Shown here: positions 24,111 through 32,517 of the stretch, piece after piece | How positions within the stretch are numbered: position 1 is the stretch's first letter | Layout: the number at the start of each line of letters is the position of its first letter | Source: Halobacterium hubeiense | GTDB taxonomy: Archaea > Halobacteriota > Halobacteria > Halobacteriales > Halobacteriaceae | Assembly (NCBI RefSeq): GCF_001488575.1 | Contig: NZ_LN831302.1 | Coordinates: 2,446,608-2,510,607 of the forward strand | DNA length: 64,000 nt | Direction: 5' to 3' | The notes under the pieces: generated by a model | What the model saw: only the letters and a program-made list of their open reading frames with translations | Databases searched by the model: none | Told to the model about the DNA's origin: nothing | Made by a program: the position numbers and the translations under genes

Positions 24111-26474
24111 ATGAAAGTCGCGGACGTACCGGGGCTCCCCGAGGGGGTCGCCGACCACCTCGAATCGGGGGGCATCGAGGAGCTGTACCCGCCGCAGGCC
24201 GAGGCCGTGGAGGCCGGCGTCGCGGAGGGCGAGAGCCTCGTGGCGAGCGTGCCGACCGCCAGCGGGAAGACGCTCGTCGCGGAGCTGGCGATGCTGTCGG
24301 CGGTCGAGCGCGGCGGAAAAGCACTCTACATCGTGCCGCTGCGCGCGCTCGCCGGCGAGAAGGCCACCGAGTTCGAGGAGTTCGAGCAGTTCGGGTTCTC
24401 AGTGGGGGTCTCCACGGGGAACTACGAGGACGACGGCTCGCGGCTATCGGGCAACGACATCATCGTCGCGACCTCCGAGAAGGTGGACTCGCTGGTGCGC
24501 AACGGCGCGGGCTGGATCGACGACCTCTCCTGCGTGGTCGCGGACGAGGTCCACCTCGTGGACGACGACCACCGCGGGCCGACGCTGGAGGTGACGCTGG
24601 CGAAGCTCCGCCAGCGCGTGCAGGACCTCCAAGTGGTGGCGCTGTCCGCGACGGTAGGCAACGCCGACGAGATAGCCGAGTGGCTGGACGCCGAGCTCGT
24701 GGACTCGACGTGGCGGCCCATCGACCTGCGGACGGGCGTCCACTACGGGCAGGGGGTCCACTACGACGACGGCACGCAGGAGGAGCTGGCGACCGGCGGC
24801 AGCGACAGCCAGACCGCCGCCATCGTCGAGGACACCCTCCAGGACGGCGGCTCGACGCTCGTGTTCGTGAACTCCCGGCGGAACGCCGAGGCGGCGGCGC
24901 GCCGGCTCGCGGACGTGACCAAGCAGGGCATCAGCGACGACGACCGACAGCGGCTCCGGGAGGTCGCGGACGAAATCCGGGGCGTCAGCGACACCGAAAC
25001 GAGCGACGACCTCGCGGACGCCGTGGAGAAGGGCGCGGCGTTCCACCACGCCGGGCTCGCGCGCGAGCACCGCGAACTCGTCGAGGACGCGTTCCGCGAG
25101 CGCGCCATCAAGGTCGTCTCCGCGACGCCGACGCTCGCGGCGGGCGTGAACACGCCGAGTCGCCGGGTCGTGGTGCGGGACTGGCAGCGCTACGACGGCA
25201 CCGCGGGCGGGATGCAGCCGCTGTCCGTGCTGGAAGTCCACCAGATGTTCGGGCGCGCGGGCCGCCCCGGCCGAGACCCGTACGGGGAAGCGGTGTTGCT
25301 CGCGAACAACCACGACGAGCTGGAGGAGCTGTTCGACCGCTACATCTACGCGGAGCCCGAGCCCGTGCGCTCGAAGCTCGCGGCCGAGCCCGCGCTCCGG
25401 ACGCACGTGCTCGCGGCGGTCGCGACCGGCTTCACGACGACGGAGGACGCGCTCCACGAGTTCCTCGGGGAGACGCTGTACGCGACGCAGACCGATGACC
25501 CCGGCCGCCTGAAGCGCGTCACGAAGGACGTGCTGGCGTACCTCGAACGGAACGGGTTCGTGGAGCGCGAGGACGGCACGCTGCGCGCGACCAGCACCGG
25601 CCACCTCGTGAGCCAGCTGTACGTCGACCCAATGAGCGCGGCGACGCTCGTGGACGGCTTGCGCGCCGCCGAGCGCGGCGAAACCGCCAGCAGTGGCCGC
25701 CAGCGAGCGAGCGGCGACCCCGAGGAAGCGGGCTTCCAGACGGCCGGCGAGATGCAGGAAACCGACTCGGAGGCGGACAGTGACGCCGACGGCGAGGGCG
25801 CGAGCCCGACGCCGTTCGGCCTGTTCCACCTCGTGAGCCGGACGCCGGACATGTACGAACTCTACCTGCGGTCGGGCGACCGCGAGCAGTACACGGAGCT
25901 CGCCTACGAGCGCGAGGACGAACTGCTGGGGTCGGCGCCCCGCGAGGAGGAGGCGGCCTTCGAGGACTGGCTGTCCGCGCTGAAGACCGCGAAACTCCTC
26001 GAAGACTGGGCGTCCGAACTGGACGAGGACCGCATCGCGGAGCGCTACGGCGTCGGCCCGGGCGACATCCGCGGGAAGGTCGAGACCGCGGAGTGGCTGC
26101 TGCACGCCGCCGAGCGGCTCGCGGGCGACCTCGACGACGTGGAGTCCGCGGCCGCCGTGCGGGAGGCGCGCAAGCGCGTGGAGTACGGCGTCCGGGAGGA
26201 ACTGCTGGACCTCGCCGGCGTGCGCGACGTCGGCCGGAAGCGCGCGCGACGCCTCTACAACGCGGGCATCGAGTCGCGGGCGGACCTCCGGAACGCGGAG
26301 AAGAGCCTCGTGCTGGGCGCGGTCCGCGGGCGCGAGAAGACCGCCGAGCGCATCCTCGAGAACGTCGGCCACCCGGACCCGGAGATGGACGCCGTGAGCG
26401 CGGACGCCGACGCGGCGGCGGCCGCCGAGGAGGCCGACCGGAGCGGGCAGGCGAATCTGGGGGACTTCTCGTGA
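24111..26474 (+). CDS. hel308: ATP-dependent DNA helicase Hel308
   Basis: A 787-residue Ski2-like superfamily 2 helicase. Q-motif region [12 protein letters not shown], Walker [13 protein letters not shown] (about 47-55), DEVH box [12 protein letters not shown], motif [11 protein letters not shown], motif [17 protein letters not shown]. The C-terminal ratchet and HLH domains include [22 protein letters not shown]. It unwinds lagging-strand arms of stalled forks. A disordered acidic insert (about 530-565) and an Ala-rich acidic tail are halophile features. Its TGA overlaps the GTG of cgi121. Confidence 0.96.
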   Translation: MKVADVPGLPEGVADHLESGGIEELYPPQAEAVEAGVAEGESLVASVPTASGKTLVAELAMLSAVERGGKALYIVPLRALAGEKATEFEEFEQFGFSVGVSTGNYEDDGSRLSGNDIIVATSEKVDSLVRNGAGWIDDLSCVVADEVHLVDDDHRGPTLEVTLAKLRQRVQDLQVVALSATVGNADEIAEWLDAELVDSTWRPIDLRTGVHYGQGVHYDDGTQEELATGGSDSQTAAIVEDTLQDGGSTLVFVNSRRNAEAAARRLADVTKQGISDDDRQRLREVADEIRGVSDTETSDDLADAVEKGAAFHHAGLAREHRELVEDAFRERAIKVVSATPTLAAGVNTPSRRVVVRDWQRYDGTAGGMQPLSVLEVHQMFGRAGRPGRDPYGEAVLLANNHDELEELFDRYIYAEPEPVRSKLAAEPALRTHVLAAVATGFTTTEDALHEFLGETLYATQTDDPGRLKRVTKDVLAYLERNGFVEREDGTLRATSTGHLVSQLYVDPMSAATLVDGLRAAERGETASSGRQRASGDPEEAGFQTAGEMQETDSEADSDADGEGASPTPFGLFHLVSRTPDMYELYLRSGDREQYTELAYEREDELLGSAPREEEAAFEDWLSALKTAKLLEDWASELDEDRIAERYGVGPGDIRGKVETAEWLLHAAERLAGDLDDVESAAAVREARKRVEYGVREELLDLAGVRDVGRKRARRLYNAGIESRADLRNAEKSLVLGAVRGREKTAERILENVGHPDPEMDAVSADADAAAAAEEADRSGQANLGDFS

Positions 26475-26980
26475 AACTGGTCGCCGGCACCGCAGTCGTC
26501 GAGGACGTGGAGACGTTCGTCGCGGACCTCCCGGACGGTGGCCCGGAGACAGCGGTGCAGGCGTTCGACGCGGAGTACGTGGCGGGCCGCGAGCACCTCG
26601 CGGCGGCGGTCGAGCACGCCGACCGCGCGTTCGACCGCGGGGAGAACGTCGCCAGCGACCGCGCGGTCGAAGTCCTGCTGTACGCGGCGGGCCGCCGGCA
26701 GATTCGGGAGGCGCTGGCGATGGGCGTCGCGGCGGGCGAGCAGGCGGTCGTGGTCGTCGTCGCGGGCGGCGACGAGGAGCGCGCGGCGGCGGCAGTCGCG
26801 GCATTCCTCGACGACTCGCGAGTGCTGGCGGCCGACGAGCCCGGCGGGGCGGGCGTCTACGGGGACCGCGAGACGATTCGGGAGTTCTTCGATGTGGGCG
26901 ACGCGGAACTGGACGCGGCCGCGGGCGACCTCGCGGGCGTCGTCCGGGAGCGCGTGGCGCTGCTGGACGTCGAGAAGTAG
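26471..26980 (+). CDS. cgi121: KEOPS complex subunit Cgi121
   Basis: A 169-residue protein with the Cgi121/TPRKB fold: an N-terminal LVAGTA strand, the helix-loop [26 protein letters not shown] typical of the family, and a C-terminal helix. KEOPS (with Kae1, Bud32, Pcc1) makes the t6A base of tRNAs reading ANN codons; Cgi121 recruits the tRNA. The GTG start overlaps the hel308 stop (GTGA). Coupling with Hel308 recurs in haloarchaea to my knowledge. Confidence 0.9.
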   Translation: MKLVAGTAVVEDVETFVADLPDGGPETAVQAFDAEYVAGREHLAAAVEHADRAFDRGENVASDRAVEVLLYAAGRRQIREALAMGVAAGEQAVVVVVAGGDEERAAAAVAAFLDDSRVLAADEPGGAGVYGDRETIREFFDVGDAELDAAAGDLAGVVRERVALLDVEK

Positions 26981-27022
26981 GCGGCCAGCACGCATTTAGC
27001 GGGCGCGTCGGACCTCCTAGGT

Positions 27023-27406
27023 ATGAGCGACGACAGCGAGGAGTACGTGCCCGAGGAGTCGACCGAGGAGTTCCCCAGCGAGCACGAGCGCACGCAAGCG
27101 GAGCACGTCGAGGAGACCCTCGAAGCGATGGAGGCGGCCGTACAGAGGTCGAGCTACCCGACGAACGCGAGTTCGCTGAAGGCCAAGTACGCGACCGCCC
27201 GCGACGAAGCCGTCAACGAGACGGAGGCGCTAGCGGACGTCTTCGACCGGCTGGTGCCCGAGGAGTACGACACCCCCGAGGACGCCCGGGAGGCGATTCT
27301 CGGCGAGTTGACCGGGCGCGCGGGCATCGAGCACGGGAACCACGCGGAGTACAACCCCGGGCGCGAGCTCGACGCGATGGACCTCGTCAAGGACGAGTGG
27401 CGCTAG
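27023..27406 (+). CDS. Small acidic haloarchaeal protein (DUF2795-like)
   Basis: A 127-residue acidic protein. After a 35-residue Glu-rich N-terminus, the core reads SSYPTNASSLKAKYATARDEAVNETEALADVFDRLVPEEYDTPEDAREAI. This has the Tyr-Pro, the L-x-x-x-F-x-x-L and the Y-x-x-x-x-D-A spacing also seen in the protein at 705-989, so the two may be distant paralogues. Function unknown. CATTTAGC about 28 bp before the ATG suggests a leaderless transcript. Confidence 0.75.
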   Translation: MSDDSEEYVPEESTEEFPSEHERTQAEHVEETLEAMEAAVQRSSYPTNASSLKAKYATARDEAVNETEALADVFDRLVPEEYDTPEDAREAILGELTGRAGIEHGNHAEYNPGRELDAMDLVKDEWR

Positions 27407-27415
27407 CACACCTCG

Positions 27416-27438
27416 TTCCAGTCGAAACGGAGGGGTGT
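27416..27438. repeat. CCAGTCGAAAC dispersed motif, copy 1
   Basis: TTCCAGTCGAAACGGAGGGG, flanked by CACACCTC and GGGTGTG that can pair imperfectly. Shares TCCAGTCGAAAC with 27515-27530 and 59262-59285. Confidence 0.5.
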
Positions 27439-27514
27439 GGGGTGCTCGTCGTCGTGCGGTTCTGTCGCCGGGAAGGTGGTGGCGGGGTCGCGTCGTTCGG
27501 GAGGTGTCAGCGGG

Positions 27515-27530
27515 TTTTCCAGTCGAAACG
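27515..27530. repeat. CCAGTCGAAAC dispersed motif, copy 2
   Basis: TTTTCCAGTCGAAACG, 99 bp after copy 1 in the same orientation, in the gap before the convergent zinc-ribbon gene. Confidence 0.45.
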
Positions 27531-27568
27531 CCGCCCGCGAGGAGCGGACGGTTGTCAGACGCCCGGCG

Positions 27569-27706
27569 TCACTGCCGGAGGTCGCGGCGGTCGTAGTGGC
27601 GCTGGCAGCTACGGCAGTAGTACCGGCCGTCGCGCTGGCGGCGCAGTCGCGTGTGGCCGCGCGGGCACTTGACGCGCCAGCCGGCGTCGGACGGGTAGTC
27701 GGGCAT
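27569..27706 (-). CDS. 45-residue zinc-ribbon protein
   Basis: A small basic protein: RVKCPRGHTRLRRQRDGRYYCRSCQRHYD holds a CPRGH...CRSC pair set able to bind one zinc (C-x3-H and C-x2-C). The remaining residues are Arg/Asp-rich, including a C-terminal RRDLRQ, suggesting nucleic acid binding. Haloarchaeal genomes encode many such one-finger microproteins. The start at 27706 is the only in-frame ATG before the preceding gene region. Confidence 0.7.
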   Translation of the reverse strand: MPDYPSDAGWRVKCPRGHTRLRRQRDGRYYCRSCQRHYDRRDLRQ

Positions 27707-27771
27707 AGCTGCGTCTGACGCGCGTCGCACACAAGAACGGAATCCTGCCGCGCGGTGAAACTGAAAGTGGG

Positions 27772-28518
27772 TCACACCAGCGAACCCACGAACAGCAGGA
27801 CCGCGACAACGCCCGAGGCCGCGGCAGCGCTCCCGAACGTGCCGTCGTGGCCTTCGTGGAGGCCGTGCGTCCAGATGTACGCCTGCCACGCGGTGCCGAC
27901 GAGCGCGCCGAGCGCGCCGATTGCGGTGCCGGTCGTGTTCGTGAGCTGCCGGAGCTGGTCGGCCAGCAGTTCCGGGTCGCTGGCGAAGTCGACGCCCGAG
28001 AACAGGACGACGAGGCCGACGACGCCGAAGGCGGTCTGGACGAGCTGCGCGGGCATCGCCCAGCCGGTGACCGACAGCGTCGCGGTGAACGACCCGCGGC
28101 TCCCGGTGAACGCGCCGACCGCGTGCAGCGCGACGGCGACCACCACCCAGCTGAGGAGAGTGCCGAAGAAAATCAGGGGAATGCGCCCGTATATCGCGTC
28201 CCGGAGCTCTGCGCCGACCGAGACCTGCTCGGTCCGCGGTTCGTCGATGGTGCACTGCTCGGGCAGCGAGACGTTCATCTCCGCGAACGACTGGCACGTC
28301 GACTCGGGCCACGGCTCCATCGTCGTGCGCGTGACGGTGGCGTCGATTTGGGCGGCCATGTACTCGCCGATGCCGGCGACCACGACGGACGTGACGACGG
28401 CGACCGCGACGACGACGAGCGCGGCGCCGGCGAGCGAGCGCTCGGGCGGGTGCGTCTCGAAGAACGAGCCCGGGTCGAACAGCAGCGACCGCAGGCCGTG
28501 GAGGGCGTCCCGGAGCAT
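27772..28518 (-). CDS. Yip1-family membrane protein
   Basis: A 248-residue protein with about five membrane helices. The N-terminus DALHGLRSLLFDPGSFFETHPPERSLAGAAL is the cytoplasmic preamble typical of archaeal/bacterial Yip1-domain proteins, followed by a hydrophobic helix, an extracytoplasmic loop with Cys residues (WPESTCQSFAEMN..EQCTIDE), and four helices. Function unknown; in eukaryotes Yip1 proteins bind Rab GTPases. A disulfide in the outer loop is possible. Confidence 0.78.
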   Translation of the reverse strand: MLRDALHGLRSLLFDPGSFFETHPPERSLAGAALVVVAVAVVTSVVVAGIGEYMAAQIDATVTRTTMEPWPESTCQSFAEMNVSLPEQCTIDEPRTEQVSVGAELRDAIYGRIPLIFFGTLLSWVVVAVALHAVGAFTGSRGSFTATLSVTGWAMPAQLVQTAFGVVGLVVLFSGVDFASDPELLADQLRQLTNTTGTAIGALGALVGTAWQAYIWTHGLHEGHDGTFGSAAAASGVVAVLLFVGSLV

Positions 28519-28579
28519 GGGGCGGGTGGTTCGCCCACGGCGCGCTTCAACGTACCGGCGACTCGCGGCGCGTGCGAGG

Positions 28580-29290
28580 TCAGTCGTGCTTCCGGAGGGA
28601 CTCCTCGCGGAGTTCGCCGCGCGCGTGCCACGTCCGCGGCCGGCACGCGACGGCGACCGCAGTCCCGTACGTCGCGGCGACGGCGGCCGTCACGACGACG
28701 CCGGGCAGCGAGCCAATGGCAGCGCTGGCCGGCCACGCCGCCGGGGAGAACGCGGTGACGCGCACTACCCACGCCACGAGCAGCACCGTCGATAACGGCA
28801 GATAGATGCGGCGCAGGCGGTGGGCTATCGCCTCCTCCGCGGACACCTTGATGGTGGGTTCGCGGTAGTCGCGGGCGAGGCGCTCGCGCCAGTCGGCGTC
28901 CGGCGACGTCTCGCCGGGCGCGAGGCCGACGGCGACGACGTTCTCTTGGAGCGTGCGGACGCGGCTCCGCCAGATGTCGTAGCCGCGGTAGCGGCGCGCT
29001 TCCACGCCGAGGAAGGCGCCGAGCGCGACGACGCCGACGAGCAGGAGGTAGTGGGGGTTCGAGCGCCCGGAGAACGCCCACGTGAGGACCGCGGCCATCA
29101 CGACGACCGCCCAGTTCGTCGTGCGGTCGAGGCGCTCGCGCCAGAACTTCATGCGGTGAATCTCCCCGCGGTAGACGTGCGCGAGCGCTGAACTGGGACC
29201 CATGTCCGTCTCGAACAGTCCCACGCCGAGTTCGGGGTCGGTCGCGGTCGCGTCGTCACCGCCGGGCGAGTCAGAACTGTCGTCGGGCAT
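28580..29290 (-). CDS. DUF2270-type membrane protein
   Basis: A 236-residue protein with an acidic N-terminus, the conserved block MGPSSALAHVYRGEIHRMKFWRERLDRTTNWAVV (about 30-62) and four membrane helices in two pairs (about 58-75, 80-95, 165-182, 190-215). Another conserved segment EARRYRGYDIWRSRVRTLQENV follows the second helix. The family is found in bacteria and haloarchaea with no known role. Its stop is near the start of the Yip1 gene downstream on the same strand. Confidence 0.8.
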   Translation of the reverse strand: MPDDSSDSPGGDDATATDPELGVGLFETDMGPSSALAHVYRGEIHRMKFWRERLDRTTNWAVVVMAAVLTWAFSGRSNPHYLLLVGVVALGAFLGVEARRYRGYDIWRSRVRTLQENVVAVGLAPGETSPDADWRERLARDYREPTIKVSAEEAIAHRLRRIYLPLSTVLLVAWVVRVTAFSPAAWPASAAIGSLPGVVVTAAVAATYGTAVAVACRPRTWHARGELREESLRKHD

Positions 29291-29293
29291 CGG

Positions 29294-29845
29294 TCAGACG
29301 AGCAGCTGGACGTCCGCGTCGGCCATGTCCCGGAGCGCGGTGGCGGCGCCGACGCCGACGGTGACGCCGTCGTAGAAGTCGTCGGCGTCGTAGTCCAGCA
29401 GGTCGATGGTCATCTGGCAGGCCTGGAACTCCACGCCCATCTCGATACCCGTTTCGAGGAGGTCGGCGACCGAGGCGGTGCCGTTGGCGTCGAGTTTGCG
29501 TTCGAGCATCCGCGTGGTCACGCGATCCATCCCGGGCAGCGCCGCGACGGCGTTGGGCACCGGGAGGTTGGGGTTGCCGACGGCGCTCAGTTCGAGGCTG
29601 TCGGCGCGCTCCTCGTGGAGGACGTCCAGTCCCCAGAACGTGTGGAAGACGGTGACGTCCCAGTCGAAGGCAGCGGCCGTGGTCGCGAGGATGAGCGGCG
29701 GGTACGCCATGTCGAGCGTGCCCTTCGTGGCGATGATGCTCAGTTTCGGTTGGTCCTCGTCGTCGGCATCGTCGAGGCGGGCTTCGAGGTCGGCGACGCG
29801 CGCCGCGAGCTCCTCGCGCGTGGGTTCGGCCGATTCCGCGCTCAT
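29294..29845 (-). CDS. DsrE/DsrF/DrsH-like sulfur-relay protein
   Basis: A 183-residue protein: residues 1-35 form a charged coiled coil (EELAARVADLEARLDD), then a DsrE-fold domain starting KLSIIATKGTLDMAYPPLILATTAAAF. The candidate sulfur carrier Cys is in EFQACQMTIDLL (about residue 142), with a Leu-rich C-terminal VGAATALRDMADADVQLLV. Such proteins accept persulfide from rhodanese or TusA. Its ATG overlaps the TGA of the TusA gene (ATGA), so both work in one relay. It faces the MBL-rhodanese/YeeE operon. Confidence 0.87.
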   Translation of the reverse strand: MSAESAEPTREELAARVADLEARLDDADDEDQPKLSIIATKGTLDMAYPPLILATTAAAFDWDVTVFHTFWGLDVLHEERADSLELSAVGNPNLPVPNAVAALPGMDRVTTRMLERKLDANGTASVADLLETGIEMGVEFQACQMTIDLLDYDADDFYDGVTVGVGAATALRDMADADVQLLV

Positions 29846-30078
29846 CGGTCCGTCCGGCGGACGTAGTGCGTGTAGACGTCGCCGTCCTCGGTCTGGTCGA
29901 GGAGTTCGACGCCGCCGGTGCCGTCGGCCCACCCGGCGAGGTCGCTGACGCTCCCGGGGTCGGTCGCGCGCACTTCGAGGACGTCGCCGACCGCGAGGTC
30001 GTCGGTCGCCTGCTTGGTCTTGACCACCGGCATCGGGCAGCTCAGGCCGGTCGCGTCGAGGGTTTCGTCTGCGTTCAT
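29842..30078 (-). CDS. tusA: TusA-family sulfurtransferase
   Basis: A 78-residue TusA/SirA-like sulfur carrier. The signature is LDATGLSCPMPVVKTKQA, with the active Cys14 in C-P-x-P. It passes sulfane sulfur as a persulfide between donors and acceptors. First gene of the tusA-dsrE unit. GGCTTTTCACC (complement of 30108-30118) about 30 bp before the ATG is the likely promoter. Confidence 0.93.
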   Translation of the reverse strand: MNADETLDATGLSCPMPVVKTKQATDDLAVGDVLEVRATDPGSVSDLAGWADGTGGVELLDQTEDGDVYTHYVRRTDR

Positions 30079-30094
30079 GATTGTGCTCGTCCCG

Positions 30095-30228
30095 CAATAC
30101 CGGTCGATGGGTGAAAAGCCCGTCGGTAGTAGTTCAGTAGTGAAGCAATAGCCCAAATCCATATGTCGAAGATGACGCCCCAAATTATCTATTCCGCGTG
30201 TTTTCCGTCTAATCCAGAGTCGGTATTG
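30095..30228. promoter_or_regulatory. Inverted repeat in the divergent sulfur-cluster control region
   Basis: CAATACCG (30095-30102) lies between the tusA TATA box and ATG, and CGGTATTG (30221-30228) about 61 bp before the MBL-rhodanese ATG. The intervening 120 bp is AT-rich for this genome. A shared regulator is possible. Confidence 0.3.
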
Positions 30229-30255
30229 TACTCCCTATGCTCTTCTACGCGAAGG

Positions 30256-30261
30256 TTTATT
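30256..30261 (+). promoter_or_regulatory. TATA box of the MBL-rhodanese/YeeE operon
   Basis: TTTATT, 28-33 bp before the ATG at 30289. Confidence 0.6.
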
Positions 30262-30288
30262 CGTCCGGGTCCGGTAACCACAGCCGAG

Positions 30289-31464
30289 ATGAAACCCGAA
30301 GACTTCCCGGCGACCGACGCGACCCCCGACAGCGTCGCGCCGAGCGAGCTGAAATCCCGCATCGACGCCGGCGAAGACGTCTTCGTCCTCGACGTGCGCG
30401 CGGCGAGCAACTACGAGGAGTGGCACATCGACGGCGGCGTCGAGTCGCTGAACGTCCCGTACTTCGAGTTCCTCGACGGACTCCCCGAGGACAGCCTTGC
30501 AGCACTGCCCGAGGACCGCACGGTCACGGTGGTCTGCGCGAAGGGCGCGTCCAGCGAGTTCGTCGCGGGCCGCCTGCTCGACGCGGGCTACGACGCCGAA
30601 CAGCTCGCCGACGGCATGCGCGGCTGGGCGCGCGTCTACGAGGCCCGCGAGGTCGAGACGGGCGGTGATGCGACGGTCGTGCAGTACCGCCGGCCGTCCA
30701 GCGGCTGTCTCGCGTACCTCGTCGCCTCGAACGGTGAGGGCGCGGTCATCGACCCGCTCCGGGCGTTCACCGACGCGTACGTCGAAGACGCCCGCGAGCG
30801 CGGCGTCAGCATCGAGTACGCCGTCGACACGCACGTCCACGCGGACCACGTCTCGGGCGTCCGGGAACTCGCCGCGGCGACCGGCGCGACGGCAGTCCTC
30901 CCGGAAGCGGCCGTCGCGCGCGGCGTCGACTACGACGCGCCGTTCGAGACTGTCGCGGACGGCGACGAGCTGACGGTCGGCGACGCCACCATCGAGGCCG
31001 TCCACACGCCCGGCCACACGACCGGCATGACGGCGTACCGCGTCGACGACGCCCTGTTCACCGGCGACGGCCTGTTCACCGAGAGCGTCGCGCGCCCCGA
31101 CCTCGAAGACCCCGACGCCGCCCGCGACGCCGCCGAGACGCTGTACGACACGCTCCACGAGCGCGTGCTCGCGCACGACGACGACACGCTCGTCGCGCCT
31201 GCACACTACGGCGACGGCGCGGTGCGGCGCGAGGACGACACGTACACCGCGCGACTCGGCGAGGTCGTCGACCGCGTGGACGCGCTCTCGCTGGACCGCG
31301 AGGCGTTCGTGGAGTTCGTCACCACCGACATGCCGCCGCGGCCCGCGAACCACGAGGACATCGTCGCGACGAACCTCGGCGAGCGCGCGCCCGGCGACGA
31401 CGAGGCGTTCACGCTCGAACTCGGGCCGAACAACTGCGCGGCCAGCGGGGAGGCCGCGGAGTAG
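30289..31464 (+). CDS. Rhodanese-MBL fusion (persulfide dioxygenase-like)
   Basis: A 391-residue two-domain protein. The N-terminal rhodanese (about 15-120) has the active-site loop VVCAKGASS with Cys83. The MBL domain (about 128-330) carries THVHADHVSG (His182, His184, Asp186, His187), HTPGHT and FTGDGLF. This order is the reverse of the common ETHE1-rhodanese fusion. ETHE1-type MBL enzymes oxidise glutathione-type persulfides to sulfite; the halophile thiol would be gamma-glutamylcysteine, by inference. Followed directly by two YeeE genes. Confidence 0.9.
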   Translation: MKPEDFPATDATPDSVAPSELKSRIDAGEDVFVLDVRAASNYEEWHIDGGVESLNVPYFEFLDGLPEDSLAALPEDRTVTVVCAKGASSEFVAGRLLDAGYDAEQLADGMRGWARVYEAREVETGGDATVVQYRRPSSGCLAYLVASNGEGAVIDPLRAFTDAYVEDARERGVSIEYAVDTHVHADHVSGVRELAAATGATAVLPEAAVARGVDYDAPFETVADGDELTVGDATIEAVHTPGHTTGMTAYRVDDALFTGDGLFTESVARPDLEDPDAARDAAETLYDTLHERVLAHDDDTLVAPAHYGDGAVRREDDTYTARLGEVVDRVDALSLDREAFVEFVTTDMPPRPANHEDIVATNLGERAPGDDEAFTLELGPNNCAASGEAAE

Positions 31465-31950
31465 ATGACGGGCGCACTCGTCGCGGCCGACCTGTTCCCG
31501 CGCGGGGTCGCGCAGTACCTCGTCGGCGGCGTGTTCGTCGGACTCGGCGCCGCCATCATCTACTTCGGCACCGGCATCATCGCGGGCGCGAGCACGTTCC
31601 TCGAATCCACGCTGTCGTACGTCTCCGACGTCGACCGGTTCAACCGGGGGAAGTACGTGCGCTCGCGGGACTGGCGGGTCGTGTTCACCGTCGGCATCGT
31701 CGCCGGCGCGGCCGTCTACACGCTCGTCTCCGGGAGCGGCGCGTGGACGACTGACGTCCAGTGGTGGCGGCTGCTCGGCGGCGGCGTCCTCGTCGGCGTC
31801 GGCACGCGCGTCGGGAAGGGCTGCACGTCCGGGCACGGCGTCTGCGGCGTCGGGTCGCTCTCCGACGCCTCGCTCGTGAACGTCGCGACGTTCCTCGGCG
31901 TCGCCATCGGAACGGCACAACTGGTGCAGGCCGTGGGGGTGTCGCCGTGA
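31465..31950 (+). CDS. YeeE/YedE-family sulfur transporter, first half-size subunit
   Basis: A 161-residue membrane protein with four to five helices. It has the conserved GKGCTSGHGVCG motif with Cys120 and Cys127, characteristic of YeeE/TsuA thiosulfate or polysulfide permeases. The ATG begins immediately after the preceding stop. With the next gene it forms a split transporter equivalent to one full YeeE. It imports sulfur species to feed the relay proteins, by inference. Confidence 0.9.
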   Translation: MTGALVAADLFPRGVAQYLVGGVFVGLGAAIIYFGTGIIAGASTFLESTLSYVSDVDRFNRGKYVRSRDWRVVFTVGIVAGAAVYTLVSGSGAWTTDVQWWRLLGGGVLVGVGTRVGKGCTSGHGVCGVGSLSDASLVNVATFLGVAIGTAQLVQAVGVSP

Positions 31951-32399
31951 CCCGCGAGAGCGAAGCGACCGACGGGAGCGAGCGCAGTCCGCTGGTGCTG
32001 GCCGTCGTGCTGCTGGGCGGGCTCGTGTTCGGGTTCGGGCTGGCGCTCAGCGAGATGGCGAAACCCGAGGTCGTCCTCGACTTCCTCCAGCTGGAGGACC
32101 TCGGGCTCGTCTTCGTGATGGGCGGCGCGGCCGTCGTCTCCGGGCTGTCCTTCTTCGTCGCGACGCGGTACCTCGACCGCGCGCCGGTGACCGGGAGAGC
32201 CTACGGCCGCCGGCTGAAAGACCTCGACCGGAACGTCGTCGTCGGCGGCGCGGTGTTCGGCGTCGGCTGGGGGATTTCGGGCATCTGCCCGGGCGCGGCG
32301 TACGCCAGCCTCGGCGTCGGCAACCTCCCGATTCTGTGGGGCGTCGCGGGGATGTTCCTCGGCGCGTACGCGCAAGGCTACTGGCGGAGCCGGAGCTGA
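31947..32399 (+). CDS. YeeE/YedE-family sulfur transporter, second half-size subunit
   Basis: A 150-residue membrane protein with four helices. It begins GTG, overlapping the previous stop (GTGA). Motifs are FGFGLALSEMAKPEVVLDFL and the Cys-containing GWGISGICPGAAYASLG near residue 115, the second half-signature of YeeE/YedE. Probably forms the pore with the first subunit. Last gene of the operon; a short gap with no gene follows. Confidence 0.9.
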   Translation: MTRESEATDGSERSPLVLAVVLLGGLVFGFGLALSEMAKPEVVLDFLQLEDLGLVFVMGGAAVVSGLSFFVATRYLDRAPVTGRAYGRRLKDLDRNVVVGGAVFGVGWGISGICPGAAYASLGVGNLPILWGVAGMFLGAYAQGYWRSRS

Positions 32400-32517
32400 C
32401 GGTCTTGTCCGATTCCCACGAATCAGTTTGTGGGCAAGTCGCGTTCCGGTCGAGGTGCCGGAGTGAGTGCGCGGCTCCGCCAGCGTACCTCGCGCCCGGT
32501 ACCGCGGCTGTCCGCCG

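Noticed and set aside
24444..26804. A long open frame of 786 codons antisense to hel308 and cgi121
   Set aside because: It lies entirely opposite genes with clear helicase and KEOPS motifs. Its product is His/Arg/Pro-rich with no domain. Very high GC leaves antisense frames open.
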